Shown: piece by piece, positions 17,036 through 29,144 of the stretch | Numbering within the stretch: position 1 is the first letter of the stretch | How the letters are laid out: each line of letters opens with the position of its first letter | Source of the DNA: Pseudomonas pohangensis | GTDB taxonomy: Bacteria; Pseudomonadota; Gammaproteobacteria; Pseudomonadales; Pseudomonadaceae | DNA: 64,000 nt | Reading direction: 5' to 3' | Assembly: GCF_900105995.1 (NCBI RefSeq) | Contig: NZ_LT629785.1 | Span: forward strand, 2,728,001-2,792,000 | Made by a program: the position numbers and the translations under genes | Notes under the pieces: model-generated | Database searches by the model: none | What the model saw: only the letters and a program-made list of their open reading frames with translations | What the model was told of the DNA's origin: nothing

Positions 17036-18448
17036 ATGCGTGCCAACCTGCACCGGCTGGCCCCACTACTGATCCTGCTGCTCACTGCCTGTGAGCCAGC
17101 CAACGACTTCTCCCGCGCCGAACCTGGCGAAGCCCTGTCCGGCGGTGCCACCAGCGTGCACAAGCACGATGCGCAGGCGTTCTCCCTGCCCTCGGCCAAC
17201 CTCACGCCCAGCCGCCGTCTGGATTTCAGCGTGGGCAACAGTTTCTTTCGCAACCCCTGGGTGATTGCACCTTCCACCACCACGGCCCGTGATGGTCTGG
17301 GGCCGTTGTTCAATACCAATGCCTGCCAGAACTGCCACATCAAGGATGGTCGCGGCCATCCGCCGGCGGCCAACGCTGAAAGTGCCGTATCCATGCTGTT
17401 GCGCCTGTCGATCCCGGCCCGGCCCGGCGACGAGGAAATCTTGCGCACACAAGGCGTGGTCGCCGAACCCGTCTATGGCAGCCAGTTGCAGGATATGGCC
17501 ATCCCGGGGCACGCCGCCGAGGGCAGGATTCGCCTCGACTGGCACTACCAGCAGGTCACCCTGGCTGATGGCAGCCAGGTAGAGCTGCGCCGGCCGGAGC
17601 TTGTGTTGAGCCAGCTGGGCTATGGGCCGCTGCACCCGCAGACGCAATTTTCCCTGCGCACTGCGCCACCGATGATCGGCCTCGGCCTGCTCGAGGCCAT
17701 CAGCGAGGCAGACCTGCTGGCCAATGCCGACCCGGAGGATCTGGATGGCGATGGCATCAGCGGGCGCGCCAACCGCGTATGGGATATCCAGCGCCAGCAA
17801 AGCGTACTGGGCCGCTTTGGCTGGAAGGCCGGCCAGCCCAGCCTGAACCAGCAGAATGCCGCAGCCTTTTCCGGCGACCTGGGCCTGACCAGCCAGCTGA
17901 TAGCCGTTGATGACTGCAGTGACAACCAGCGCGCCTGCCGCCAGCAAGCCAATGGTGGCGAGCCCGAAGTCAGCCCTGAAATTCTCGCCAGCATACTGTT
18001 CTACAGCCGCAATCTGGCCGTGCCAGCGCGGCGCAAGGTTGACGACCCGCAGGTTCTGCAAGGCAAGGCGCTGTTTCATCAGGCCGGCTGTGCCGCCTGT
18101 CACGTGCCCGGCTTCACTACCCGGAGCAACGCTGCGGAAGCGGAACTTAGTCAGCAGAAAATCCGTCCATACAGCGACTTGCTGCTCCATGATATGGGCG
18201 ACGGGCTGGCCGACAATCGGCCGGAGTTTCTCGCCACTGGCCGCGAGTGGCGCACCGCACCGCTGTGGGGTATCGGGATGACCGCCACGGTTAGCGGGCA
18301 TACGCAATTTTTGCATGATGGCCGCGCACGCAACCTGCTGGAAGCGATACTCTGGCATGCCGGCGAGGCCGAAGCGTCCCGGCAACAGGTTGCAGCATTC
18401 AGCGCCGATCAGCGCCAGGCACTGCTGGCCTTTCTCAATTCACTCTAA
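17036..18448 (+). CDS. Di-heme c-type cytochrome lipoprotein (DUF1111, thiol oxidoreductase-like)
   Basis: A 470-residue lipoprotein (signal peptide, lipobox LLTAC with Cys19). Two c-type heme sites: C97-Q-N-C100-H and C352-A-A-C355-H. Between them the family regions FFRNPWV, TAPPMIGLGLLEAI and DLDGDGISGRANRVWD are clear; this is the di-heme oxidoreductase family with distant likeness to MauG. DPEDLDGDGISG also looks like a calcium loop. ATG 17036 gives the signal peptide; longer upstream frame has none. In such clusters it is thought to oxidise or reduce iron during uptake, working with the imelysins on each side. Corresponds by position to PA4371-PA4372. Confidence 0.9.
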   Translation: MRANLHRLAPLLILLLTACEPANDFSRAEPGEALSGGATSVHKHDAQAFSLPSANLTPSRRLDFSVGNSFFRNPWVIAPSTTTARDGLGPLFNTNACQNCHIKDGRGHPPAANAESAVSMLLRLSIPARPGDEEILRTQGVVAEPVYGSQLQDMAIPGHAAEGRIRLDWHYQQVTLADGSQVELRRPELVLSQLGYGPLHPQTQFSLRTAPPMIGLGLLEAISEADLLANADPEDLDGDGISGRANRVWDIQRQQSVLGRFGWKAGQPSLNQQNAAAFSGDLGLTSQLIAVDDCSDNQRACRQQANGGEPEVSPEILASILFYSRNLAVPARRKVDDPQVLQGKALFHQAGCAACHVPGFTTRSNAAEAELSQQKIRPYSDLLLHDMGDGLADNRPEFLATGREWRTAPLWGIGMTATVSGHTQFLHDGRARNLLEAILWHAGEAEASRQQVAAFSADQRQALLAFLNSL

Positions 18449-18458
18449 GGAGCTGTGT

Positions 18459-19523
18459 ATGCTGCATCCAGTTCGCCTAACCCTGCTGACCTTCAGTCTG
18501 CTGCTGGCCGCCTGTTCTGCGCCGGACCCGCAAACCCGCACCAGCAGCGCCCTGGCCCAGCATGTATTCAAGCCGGCCTATGCCGCCTGGGCCGTCAGCA
18601 GCCAGCAACTGACCGGTAGCGCCGAAGCCTTGTGCGCCGGCAGCATTGAACTGGATGCAGCACGCAAAAAACTGCTGGTCACGCAAACCGCCTGGGCGGC
18701 CCTGCAGCCACTGCAGCTGGGCCTGATCACCGAGGGCAACCGCAGCTGGCAAGTACAATTCTGGCCGGACAAGAAGAACCTGGTCGGGCGCCAGATCGAA
18801 GCCCTGCTGGACAAGACACCGCAGCCCGGGCAGAACGATCTGGAGCAGGCCAGCGTGGTGGTGCAGGGCCTGAGTGCCTATGAATACCTGTTGTTTGATC
18901 CGGCCATTGACCTGTCCCGCAAGGCCGACAAGGAGCGCTACTGCACGTTGCTGGTGGGCATCGCCCGCCACCAGAAACTGCTTGCCGACGAAGTCTTCGA
19001 AGACTGGGAAGCTGCAGACGGCATCGCCAGCAAGCTGGAAAGTTTTCCCAACACGCGCTACGCCGACGCCCATGAGGCTATCGCCGACCTGCTGCGGGCC
19101 CAGGTCACCGGCCTGGACGTGATGAAGAAAAAACTCGGCACGCCCCTCGGCGTACAGAGCAAGGGCACACCACAACCCTATCAGGCCGATGCCTGGCGCA
19201 GTGGCGGCTCGCTGGGCAACCTCGCAGCCGGTCTCGCCAGTGCCCAGCAGGTCTGGCAGGGTGAGCCGGACAACGGACTGCGCAGCCTGCTGGATGACAG
19301 CCAGCAGCCGTTGGCCAGACAAATCGACCAGGCCTATGCCGACACCCGGCAACAACTGGAGATGCTGCAACAATCGCTGACCGAACTATTCGCCAGTGAC
19401 CGGGCACGCAGCCAGTTGCAGGCGCTGTACAGCAGTCTTGATCAATTGCATCGCCTGCACGAACGCGATCTGGCCAAGGCGCTCGACGTGCAACTGGGCT
19501 TCAACGCCCATGACGGCGACTGA
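18459..19523 (+). CDS. Second imelysin-family lipoprotein, motif-variant
   Basis: A 354-residue lipoprotein (MLHPVRLTLLTFSLLLAACS, lipobox LLAAC) with a single imelysin-type helical domain. Where imelysins have GxHxxE this protein has G137-L-S139-A-Y-E142 followed by YLLFD, so the histidine is replaced by serine. AAGGAG sits before ATG 18459, 10 bases after the preceding stop, so it is in the same operon. Inference: it binds rather than processes metal or acts as a structural partner of the first imelysin. Confidence 0.88.
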   Translation: MLHPVRLTLLTFSLLLAACSAPDPQTRTSSALAQHVFKPAYAAWAVSSQQLTGSAEALCAGSIELDAARKKLLVTQTAWAALQPLQLGLITEGNRSWQVQFWPDKKNLVGRQIEALLDKTPQPGQNDLEQASVVVQGLSAYEYLLFDPAIDLSRKADKERYCTLLVGIARHQKLLADEVFEDWEAADGIASKLESFPNTRYADAHEAIADLLRAQVTGLDVMKKKLGTPLGVQSKGTPQPYQADAWRSGGSLGNLAAGLASAQQVWQGEPDNGLRSLLDDSQQPLARQIDQAYADTRQQLEMLQQSLTELFASDRARSQLQALYSSLDQLHRLHERDLAKALDVQLGFNAHDGD

Positions 19524-19532
19524 GGGGCGTCA

Positions 19533-20627
19533 ATGCAACGACGTACATTTCTCGGCCTGAGTGCTGCACTGCTGGCCGCAGGCGGTCTGGGCGGCTGGAG
19601 TCTGGCCCACCATAACGGGCAGCCGCTGTTGTTGTCGGCCCGCGATGACAGTGCCGGACAGCACTATGCGGTCGGCTACCGGCTGGACGGCCGCCTGCAG
19701 TTCAGCACTGCGGTGGCGCAACGCTGTCATGACATCAGCGTGCACCCTGCCCTGCCGCTGGCACTGTTCGTCGCGCGCCGGCCCGGTACCCAGAGCTACC
19801 TGCTCGACCTGCGCGATGGCCGGCTGCTGCAGACCCTCGAATCACCGGCCGGGCGGCACTTTTACGGCCACGCCCTGTTCGACCGCAGTGGCAACTGGCT
19901 GTACAGCACGGAAAACGACACCAGTGACCCCGGTCGCGGTGTGCTTGGCGTCTATCAGCTGCAGGGTCGTCGCCTGCAGCGCCAGCAGGAGCTGTCCAGC
20001 CATGGCATCGGCCCGCACCAGCTGGCCTGGATGCCGGATGGCCAGACCCTGGTCGTGGCCAATGGTGGCATTCGCACCGAGGCCGACAGCCGCACACCGC
20101 TCAATCCGCTGGAAATGGAATCCAGCCTGGTGCTGCTCGATCGCAACGGCACGCTGCTGGGCAAGGACCTTCTGCCGCAGCGGCTGAACAGCATCCGCCA
20201 TCTGGCGGTGGCCAGTGACGGCACTATCGTCACCGCCCAGCAGTATCAGGGCGAGCTGACCGACAACGCCGCGCTGCTCGCCATCAAGCGCCCCGGACAA
20301 CCCCTGCAGGCGTTTCCGCTGGCCGATGCACAGCGCCAGACCATGCAGCAGTACTGCGCCAGTGTGGCGATCCACAGCGAACTGCGCCTGATCGCGCTGA
20401 GCGCACCGCGCGGCAACCGCCTGTTCATCTGGAACATGGATAACGGCCGCCTGCTTCTGGAGGAGCATCTGCCTGACTGTGCCGGCGTGGCCAGTTGTGC
20501 CGACGGCTTTGTCGCCAGCTCCGGCGTCAGCGGTTGTCGGGCTTACGACTGCCGTGGCAGCAGCATCGCACGCCAGCCGCTGCAACTGCCGGCAGGACTC
20601 TGGGACAACCACCTGCGGCTGGCCTGA
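19533..20627 (+). CDS. DUF1513 beta-propeller protein, Tat-exported
   Basis: A 364-residue protein starting MQRRTFLGLSAALLAAGGLGG, a twin-arginine-like signal (RRTFLG). The mature part has regularly spaced propeller-like strands (HYAVGYRLDG, RHFYGHALFDRSGNWLYSTEND, GIGPHQLAWMPDGQTLVVANGG) characteristic of DUF1513. It starts 9 bases after the second imelysin. DUF1513 genes are almost always the last gene of imelysin/di-heme clusters; role presumably in periplasmic iron handling. Tat export suggests it folds or takes a cofactor in the cytoplasm. Corresponds to PA4373. Confidence 0.9.
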   Translation: MQRRTFLGLSAALLAAGGLGGWSLAHHNGQPLLLSARDDSAGQHYAVGYRLDGRLQFSTAVAQRCHDISVHPALPLALFVARRPGTQSYLLDLRDGRLLQTLESPAGRHFYGHALFDRSGNWLYSTENDTSDPGRGVLGVYQLQGRRLQRQQELSSHGIGPHQLAWMPDGQTLVVANGGIRTEADSRTPLNPLEMESSLVLLDRNGTLLGKDLLPQRLNSIRHLAVASDGTIVTAQQYQGELTDNAALLAIKRPGQPLQAFPLADAQRQTMQQYCASVAIHSELRLIALSAPRGNRLFIWNMDNGRLLLEEHLPDCAGVASCADGFVASSGVSGCRAYDCRGSSIARQPLQLPAGLWDNHLRLA

Positions 20628-21005
20628 GTCCGCCCCGGCTGAACAGGGTCCAGACCGGCAAGGCAGTGGCCATACTGACGCAACAGATTGTTGCAGGAAT
20701 GCACCCCGCCACGCGTTGCCTGTCCGCGCTGGTGCCGCCCGCTGCGCTCCGCCGGCAAAGCGCACCCCTTGCGGGACGCGGCCTGTAGCGCCGGTCCGGA
20801 GCAATTGCAGTCGGCGGCTGGCAGAATGCCCGGGGGCAAGGCCCGGCGCACCTGCGCCACGCACGCCGAACAGGCCCATGCAGATTGGCGTCTGGACGTT
20901 TATCATCCGCCACAGATCGGCGCAGCACACGGGTTAGCCGTGCATTTACGGCCTCAGCTGCCCCTACCCCATCTGCATTTCGCCTGTTAGCCAAGGAACC
21001 GGATC
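20628..21005. promoter_or_regulatory. 378-bp intergenic region before the RND operon
   Basis: No credible gene on either strand. It contains a short perfect-arm palindrome GCAACAgatTGTTGC at 20680-20694 that could be a regulator site, and the mexV ribosome binding site (AAGGAA, 20992-20997). No pump regulator gene is adjacent. Confidence 0.4.
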
Positions 21006-22142
21006 ATGTTGCGACGCCGCATGCTGATCATGTTGGGCACCACACTGCTTGTTGTAGTGGCGCTCGGCTCGTACAAGGGTTACTCGATATACCAGCAGCT
21101 GCAAATGCTGGCCGCACCACCCAAGCCGGTGTATGTATCGGCAGTCGAGGCCAACAGCCAGCCCTGGCAATCACAGCTGGCCACCGTCGGCAGTCTGACC
21201 GCCTTTCAGGGCGTCGAACTGACCTCGGAAACCCGCGGCCAGGTCAAGCAGGTGCTGTTTGATTCCGGTCAGCGCGTCGAGCGCGGCCAGCCGCTGGTGC
21301 AGCTGAAAAATTCCGTCGAGAAGGCCGCACTGGCAACTGCCGAAGCGTCCCTCGGACTGGCCCGTATCGAGTTCAAGCGCGCCCAGGATCTGCTCAAGCG
21401 CCAGGTGCTGGCCAAGAGCGAGTTCGACCGGCTGGCGGCCGAGCTGGCTAAATCCGAAGCCGTGGTTGCCCAGCTCAAAGCGGTGCTGGCGAAGAAGGAA
21501 ATCCGTGCGCCGTTCGCCGGCACCATCGGCATCCGCAAGGTCGATGTCGGCTCGCAACTGTCCTATGGCACCCCCTTCGCCACCCTGCAGAACCTCGACA
21601 AACTCTATCTGGACTTTTTCCTGCCGGAACAGAATCTGCCGTTACTGAAAGTCGGGCAGACCGTGCTGACAACCGTTTCGGCCTATCCGGGTGAAGTTTT
21701 CCAGGCGCAAATCGTTGCCATCAGCCCCAAGGTGGAAACCAACACGCGCAACGTGCAGATCCGCGCCAGCCTGGATAATCCCGGCGAACGGCTGCTGCCC
21801 GGCATGTTCGCCGGACTGGCAGTGCAATACGGCGAGCAGCAGGACGCCGTGGTGGTTCCGGAAACCGCCGTGACCTTCACCCTGTATGGCAATACCGTGT
21901 TTGTGGTGGCGCCCAGGCTGGATGCCGACGGCAAACCGCTGCTGGATGCCGATGGCCAGCCTGAACTGATTGCCCAGCGGCGCAACGTGGAAGCCGGCGA
22001 GCGCCGTGACGCCCGCGTTCACATACGCAGCGGCCTCAAGGCCGGCGAGCAGGTTGTCACCAATGGCCAGCTGAAGCTGGATGACGGCACCCTGATCAAG
22101 CTGACCAAAGACCCCGCACAGCGCAAAACCGCTGCCCAATGA
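21006..22142 (+). CDS. mexV: RND efflux periplasmic adaptor (MexV-like)
   Basis: A 378-residue membrane-fusion protein. N-terminal hydrophobic segment without a clear lipobox (MLIMLGTTLLVVVALGSY), lipoyl/hairpin region (LTAFQGVELTSETRGQVKQVLFDSGQRVERGQPLVQL), and barrel domains (IRAPFAGTIGIRKVDVGSQL). It links the inner-membrane pump MexW to an outer-membrane channel. The pair follows the imelysin cluster exactly as PA4374-PA4375 (mexVW) does in P. aeruginosa, which is why I use that name; substrate range in this organism is unknown. No outer-membrane factor gene is present, consistent with MexVW borrowing OprM. Confidence 0.85.
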   Translation: MLRRRMLIMLGTTLLVVVALGSYKGYSIYQQLQMLAAPPKPVYVSAVEANSQPWQSQLATVGSLTAFQGVELTSETRGQVKQVLFDSGQRVERGQPLVQLKNSVEKAALATAEASLGLARIEFKRAQDLLKRQVLAKSEFDRLAAELAKSEAVVAQLKAVLAKKEIRAPFAGTIGIRKVDVGSQLSYGTPFATLQNLDKLYLDFFLPEQNLPLLKVGQTVLTTVSAYPGEVFQAQIVAISPKVETNTRNVQIRASLDNPGERLLPGMFAGLAVQYGEQQDAVVVPETAVTFTLYGNTVFVVAPRLDADGKPLLDADGQPELIAQRRNVEAGERRDARVHIRSGLKAGEQVVTNGQLKLDDGTLIKLTKDPAQRKTAAQ

Positions 22143-22167
22143 TTGCGACTGCAAGGACCTGATCCCG

Positions 22168-25212
<3,045 letters not shown>

Positions 25213-25233
25213 AACCTGCGCAGGACAAGCGCC

Positions 25234-25267
25234 CAATAAAAAGCCCCGAAACCGGGGCTTTTTATTG
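25234..25267. terminator. Bidirectional terminator after mexVW
   Basis: CAATAAAAAGCCCCG-aaac-CGGGGCTTTTTATTG: a perfect 15-base-arm palindrome with A and T runs on both sides, placed between the convergent mexW and 25287-25616 genes, so it serves both. Confidence 0.97.
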
Positions 25268-25286
25268 GGGCAAGATTCGACCCTGA

Positions 25287-25616
25287 TCAGGCGTCATCAT
25301 GCCTGTGCAGCAGGTGGCTGACCTGTTCCTTGGCCGCGGTCATGACATTGCGTGCCTTCACCACCGCCATGGCCATATGGATATCAAACAGGACCCATGG
25401 CACCTGTTCTGCCGGAACGCCTTCCAGGGCCTTGTGTTCTATCGCCCGGGTGACTATGGCCTCAGCCTTGTGCAGGAAGTCCGGATGATGCTCATCACCC
25501 AGCTTGGTGAGCGCCTCCTTTTGCGCTTCGTCCCATAGTTCAACAATTACTTCATCCGGAAGGCCGGAGATAGTCGCAAGAATATGCGCATTGGAAGGCC
25601 GAGCTTTGGAAGGCAT
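25287..25616 (-). CDS. Small helical protein of unknown function
   Basis: A 109-residue soluble, mostly helical and acidic/His-containing protein starting MPSKARPSNAHILATISGL. AAGGAG lies just upstream of ATG 25616 (complement of ctccttg). I do not recognise a domain. It has the pump terminator downstream and stands alone. Confidence 0.75.
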   Translation of the reverse strand: MPSKARPSNAHILATISGLPDEVIVELWDEAQKEALTKLGDEHHPDFLHKAEAIVTRAIEHKALEGVPAEQVPWVLFDIHMAMAVVKARNVMTAAKEQVSHLLHRHDDA

Positions 25617-25880
25617 TGATTTCTCCTTGTATTGGTGACCGGTTGGCAGGGTATGCACAGGACAGCAACGCCTGCGCGGGGAGGCATTTTTCAGCCTGAC
25701 AGGCATCAAAGAAAAGCCTATTTCAGGGCTCTTGGCAAGCCGCCAGACCCATCCGGCAGATCTTCACCGGCGCTGCCACGCAATACCCTGCCGGGTAAAA
25801 ACAGGGGCACCCCATGAAAAGGCAGCCCCTGCTCTTCAACTGACCCGGCACCGACTAGCCAGCACGTCCTTGTTCAACCC

Positions 25881-26990
25881 TCAAACCAGCGACATCAGTG
25901 CTTCGCGGCTGAACGGCAGGATGTCCTGCTGATTGCCGTCACGTACTTTCACCGCCCAGTCCGGGTCAACCAGCAGCGCGCGACCCACGGCTACCAGATC
26001 GAATTCGCGGTTGTTCAGACGGGTCAGCAATGCGCCCAGATCGGCCGGCTTGGCCACCTTGTCGGTATTGACCATGAACTGCAGGAACTCGCCATCCAGC
26101 CCTACGCTGCCGACGGTAATGGTCGGCTTGCCGGTCAGCTGGCGCGTCCAGCCGGCCAGATTGAGATCGGAGCCTTCGAACTCGGCTTCCCAGAAGCGTC
26201 GGGTCGAGCAGTGGAAAATATCCACACCGGCATCCGACAACGGCTGCAGGAACTCACCCAGTTCTTCCGGAGTCTGCACCAGACGCGCGGTGTAGTCCTG
26301 CTGCTTCCACTGCGAGAAACGCAGGATGATCGGAAACTCCGGGCCGACTGCCGCACGCACAGCCTTGATCAACTCAATTCCAAAGCGCGAACGGTTGGCC
26401 AGACTGCCACCGTAGCCATCGGTACGCTGATTGCTGCCTTCCCAGAAGAACTGGTCGACCAGATAACCGTGGGCGCCGTGGATTTCCACGCCGTCCATGC
26501 CGATCGACTTGGCATCGGCTGCAGCCTGGGCAAAGGCGGCAATGGTTTCGTCAATATCGGCCTGGGTCATGCCATGCACGATTTCCTTGCCGTCCTTGAT
26601 TTTCTCCATCGGGCCATAGGCCGGAACATCACCATCCGGCTCGGTGCCGAGCTTGCGCACACTACCCACGTGCCAGAGTTGCGGCACTATCTTGCCGCCT
26701 TCGGCATGCACGGCATCCACTACTTTCTTCCAGCCGGCCAGCGCATCTTCACCGTAGAAGCGCGGCACGTTCGGGTAACCGTTGGACGCCTTGTGGCCAA
26801 CCGTGGTGCCCTCGGTGACGATCAGACCAACACCTGCCGCGGCGCGGCGGCGGTAGTACTCGATGACCTTGCTGTTGGGCACGCCGCCCGGGGAGAACGA
26901 ACGGGTCATCGGTGCCATGACCACACGGGTCGGCAACTCCAGGGTGCCAAGGCGGAAGGGTTCAAACAGGGCATTTACGGAAGCAGTCAT
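25881..26990 (-). CDS. Old yellow enzyme family FMN oxidoreductase
   Basis: A 369-residue TIM-barrel flavoenzyme of the OYE/NemA type: start FEPFRLGTLELPTRVVMAPMTRS, active-site segment HGAHGYLVDQFFWEGSNQRTDGYGGS (His pair that binds the carbonyl or nitro group), and the FMN phosphate site near VGRALLVDPDW. Reduces enones, nitro esters, N-ethylmaleimide or other electrophiles with NAD(P)H. It lies 43 bases downstream of a TetR gene on the same strand, the usual NemR-NemA like layout, so expression is probably induced by electrophiles. Confidence 0.93.
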   Translation of the reverse strand: MTASVNALFEPFRLGTLELPTRVVMAPMTRSFSPGGVPNSKVIEYYRRRAAAGVGLIVTEGTTVGHKASNGYPNVPRFYGEDALAGWKKVVDAVHAEGGKIVPQLWHVGSVRKLGTEPDGDVPAYGPMEKIKDGKEIVHGMTQADIDETIAAFAQAAADAKSIGMDGVEIHGAHGYLVDQFFWEGSNQRTDGYGGSLANRSRFGIELIKAVRAAVGPEFPIILRFSQWKQQDYTARLVQTPEELGEFLQPLSDAGVDIFHCSTRRFWEAEFEGSDLNLAGWTRQLTGKPTITVGSVGLDGEFLQFMVNTDKVAKPADLGALLTRLNNREFDLVAVGRALLVDPDWAVKVRDGNQQDILPFSREALMSLV

Positions 26991-27033
26991 GGGGTTTCCT
27001 CTGGATTAACTGTGATGCGAAGGGGTAGATGGA

Positions 27034-27627
27034 TCAGGCCGCAAGCAGTTGCTCAAGGCGTTTGACGAACTCTTCAACGGGCCGGGTCTGGCTGCCGACC
27101 TTGAGGCGGGTCAGTACGCCCTGCCAGGCATTGGCGATAAAGGCGGCCAGGTTGGCGCAATCTTCTTCGGCAGGCAGTTCACCGGCAGCCTGCGCCTGTT
27201 CCAGACAGCGCTGCAGGATCAGCGCAGACTCCTGCAGGATCGCCTCGACCTGCTGGCCGATGGCTGGCAGCAGCTCGTTCATTTCGAAACTCAGGCTGCC
27301 GATAAAGCAGTGGTACTCCAGCCGTTCCTGCTGGCTGAAGTGCTGCAACAGCTCGCGGTAGTAACCAAGGATGCGCGCCCGCGGACTCAGGGCCGGATTA
27401 GCCAGTGCCTCGGCATAGCGCTGCAGACGTGGCTGATAGGTGAACTCCAGCGCCTGCAGGGCGAAGTCTTCCTTGCTGGCGAAGTAGTGGTAGAAAGACC
27501 CCTTGGGAATCCCCGCCGCCTGCACGATCTCCTGCACCCCGGTGCCGTGATAGCCGCGACGGGTCATCACTTGTGCGCCTTTGGCAAGGATCAGGTCACG
27601 CTTGTCGATTCGGATACTGGATTTCAT
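27034..27627 (-). CDS. TetR-family repressor
   Basis: A 197-residue regulator with N-terminal HTH (ILAKGAQVMTRRGYHGTGVQEIVQAAGIPKGSFYHYFASKEDFALQAL) and a variable helical ligand domain. Cys residues occur in the C-terminal part (YHCFIGSL, RCLEQ, DCANLAAF), as would fit a NemR-type electrophile sensor. Upstream of and cotranscribed with the old yellow enzyme gene; inferred autorepressor of that operon. Confidence 0.92.
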   Translation of the reverse strand: MKSSIRIDKRDLILAKGAQVMTRRGYHGTGVQEIVQAAGIPKGSFYHYFASKEDFALQALEFTYQPRLQRYAEALANPALSPRARILGYYRELLQHFSQQERLEYHCFIGSLSFEMNELLPAIGQQVEAILQESALILQRCLEQAQAAGELPAEEDCANLAAFIANAWQGVLTRLKVGSQTRPVEEFVKRLEQLLAA

Positions 27628-27732
27628 GCCGGACAGAATATGACCGGTCGTCTCGCTTTCCCACCACTATTGATTGGAGTGATTAAGGTCTATCGGTGGA
27701 AATCGGCGCAACAGCGGCCAAGCGCCCGGGTT

Positions 27733-28470
27733 TTACAACCAGGTCACCTGCTGCTCCAGCGGAAAGCGCAAACGCGGGTTATAGATACCCTTTTCACCCT
27801 GACGACCCGCCGCCAGCAGCATGATCGGGATGGCCTGGCGCGGGATATCCAGCACCTTGCGCAGGCGCGGCTCGTCAAAGCCTTCCATCGGGCAGGTCGC
27901 GTAACCGTGGCTCTGGAAGGCCAGCATCAGGTTTTCTGCCGCCAGCGCCGTCGACTTGACCGCCCACAGGCGCATTTGCGCCTTGCTGTTGGGGCCGCGC
28001 ATCAGCGGTTTGCGCAGAGCCAGCACCCGCACCAGCTGGCGCTTGAACAGGCCGAGCAGACCCAGCGGGCCCTGGTTGTACTGAAACGGGGCGGTCTTGG
28101 CGTAGAAGCTGCGGATGCGCTGCGGCACTTCCGGCTCGGGCCAGTAGGTGACGATATCCTTGCAGGCCTGCGCCCAGGTATCCGGACGCGCCAGTACGGC
28201 AATGATGAGCGGGGCCTGGGCCGCGTTCTGGCTCATGCAGACGGGGTGCAGCTGCTTGAGCAGCGCCGGATCACGCACTACCTGAAAACTCCAGGGCTGC
28301 AGGTTGCAGGAGTTGGGTGCGAGCACGGCCATTTCCAGGCAGTCGCGAATCACCTCGTCAGGAATCACTTCAGCGGTAAAACGGCGTACCGCACGACGGC
28401 TTTCGATCAAGGCCCGCAAGGCGGCGGGACTGGCGTGGACCGGGGTCTGTTCGCTGGTGAAGCTGTTCAT
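27733..28470 (-). CDS. Nitroreductase family protein
   Basis: A 245-residue FMN-binding nitroreductase: SRRAVRRFTAEVIPDEVIRDCLEMAVLAPNSCNLQPWSF is the standard N-terminal FMN-contact region. Likely reduces nitroaromatics or quinones. It sits between the TetR/OYE operon and glutathione peroxidase, both detoxification genes, with 105 bases to the TetR start; possibly part of the same stress response. Confidence 0.9.
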   Translation of the reverse strand: MNSFTSEQTPVHASPAALRALIESRRAVRRFTAEVIPDEVIRDCLEMAVLAPNSCNLQPWSFQVVRDPALLKQLHPVCMSQNAAQAPLIIAVLARPDTWAQACKDIVTYWPEPEVPQRIRSFYAKTAPFQYNQGPLGLLGLFKRQLVRVLALRKPLMRGPNSKAQMRLWAVKSTALAAENLMLAFQSHGYATCPMEGFDEPRLRKVLDIPRQAIPIMLLAAGRQGEKGIYNPRLRFPLEQQVTWL

Positions 28471-28580
28471 CGTCTAACTCCCTGAGCAAGGAGCACGATT
28501 AAGCCGCGCTATGCACTGAAGAGCAAGCTGGCGAGCCGAAGCAGCCGCTGGCTTGGCAGTTACGGCCTGCTACAGACGCT

Positions 28581-29063
28581 TCAGCCCAGCGCCTGCTCGA
28601 TGGCCTGCAGCAGTGCCGGATCATCCGGCGTGGTACGTGGCGAGAAGCGTGCGAGGACACGGCCATCCTTGCCGACCAGGAATTTCTCGAAGTTCCAGGT
28701 GATCTCGCCAGGAAACTCGGCACCTTCGCCGGCCAGCAGGGTGTACAACGGATGGCGCTCGGCGCCGTTGACCTCGATCTTGGCCGACAACGGAAAGCTG
28801 ACGCCGTAGGTCGTGCTGCAAAAGCTCTGGATATCCTCGGCAGAGCCCGGTTCCTGACCGGCAAACTGGTTGCACGGCAAGCCCAGCACACTGAAACCAC
28901 GGGACTGGAACTGCTGCTGCAGTTGTTCCAGACCTGCATATTGCGGCGTCAGGCCGCACTTGGAGGCCACATTGACCACCAGCAGGACTTTTCCGGCATA
29001 CGGCGCCAGCGGCAGTTCCTGACCATCAAGACCCTGCAGGACCAGCTTGTGTATGGCACTCAT
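28581..29063 (-). CDS. Glutathione peroxidase, cysteine type
   Basis: A 160-residue thioredoxin-fold peroxidase. Catalytic residues: Cys in VASKCGLTPQY, Gln in GLPCNQFAGQEPG, and Trp in TWNFEKFLV. The catalytic position is Cys, not selenocysteine (codon is read through normally, no in-frame TGA). Bacterial members often use thioredoxin rather than glutathione. ATG 29063 is preferred to an upstream in-frame start because GAGGAG lies 7 bases before it. Confidence 0.95.
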   Translation of the reverse strand: MSAIHKLVLQGLDGQELPLAPYAGKVLLVVNVASKCGLTPQYAGLEQLQQQFQSRGFSVLGLPCNQFAGQEPGSAEDIQSFCSTTYGVSFPLSAKIEVNGAERHPLYTLLAGEGAEFPGEITWNFEKFLVGKDGRVLARFSPRTTPDDPALLQAIEQALG

Positions 29064-29144
29064 GAACAACTCCTCGAACACGCTTTGATCACAGAGGGCA
29101 CAAAGGTGCCCTCAGGCACCCTTGTGTCTACCGCTACGGCAACA

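Noticed and set aside
15622..18385. Very long open frames on the minus strand (608 and 439 codons) opposite the imelysin and di-heme genes
   Set aside because: They mirror genes with clear signal peptides, heme motifs and ribosome sites; GC-rich codon use leaves the antisense frame open. Translations show no motifs.
28581..29063. Selenocysteine in the glutathione peroxidase
   Set aside because: The catalytic position is a normal Cys codon; no in-frame TGA.
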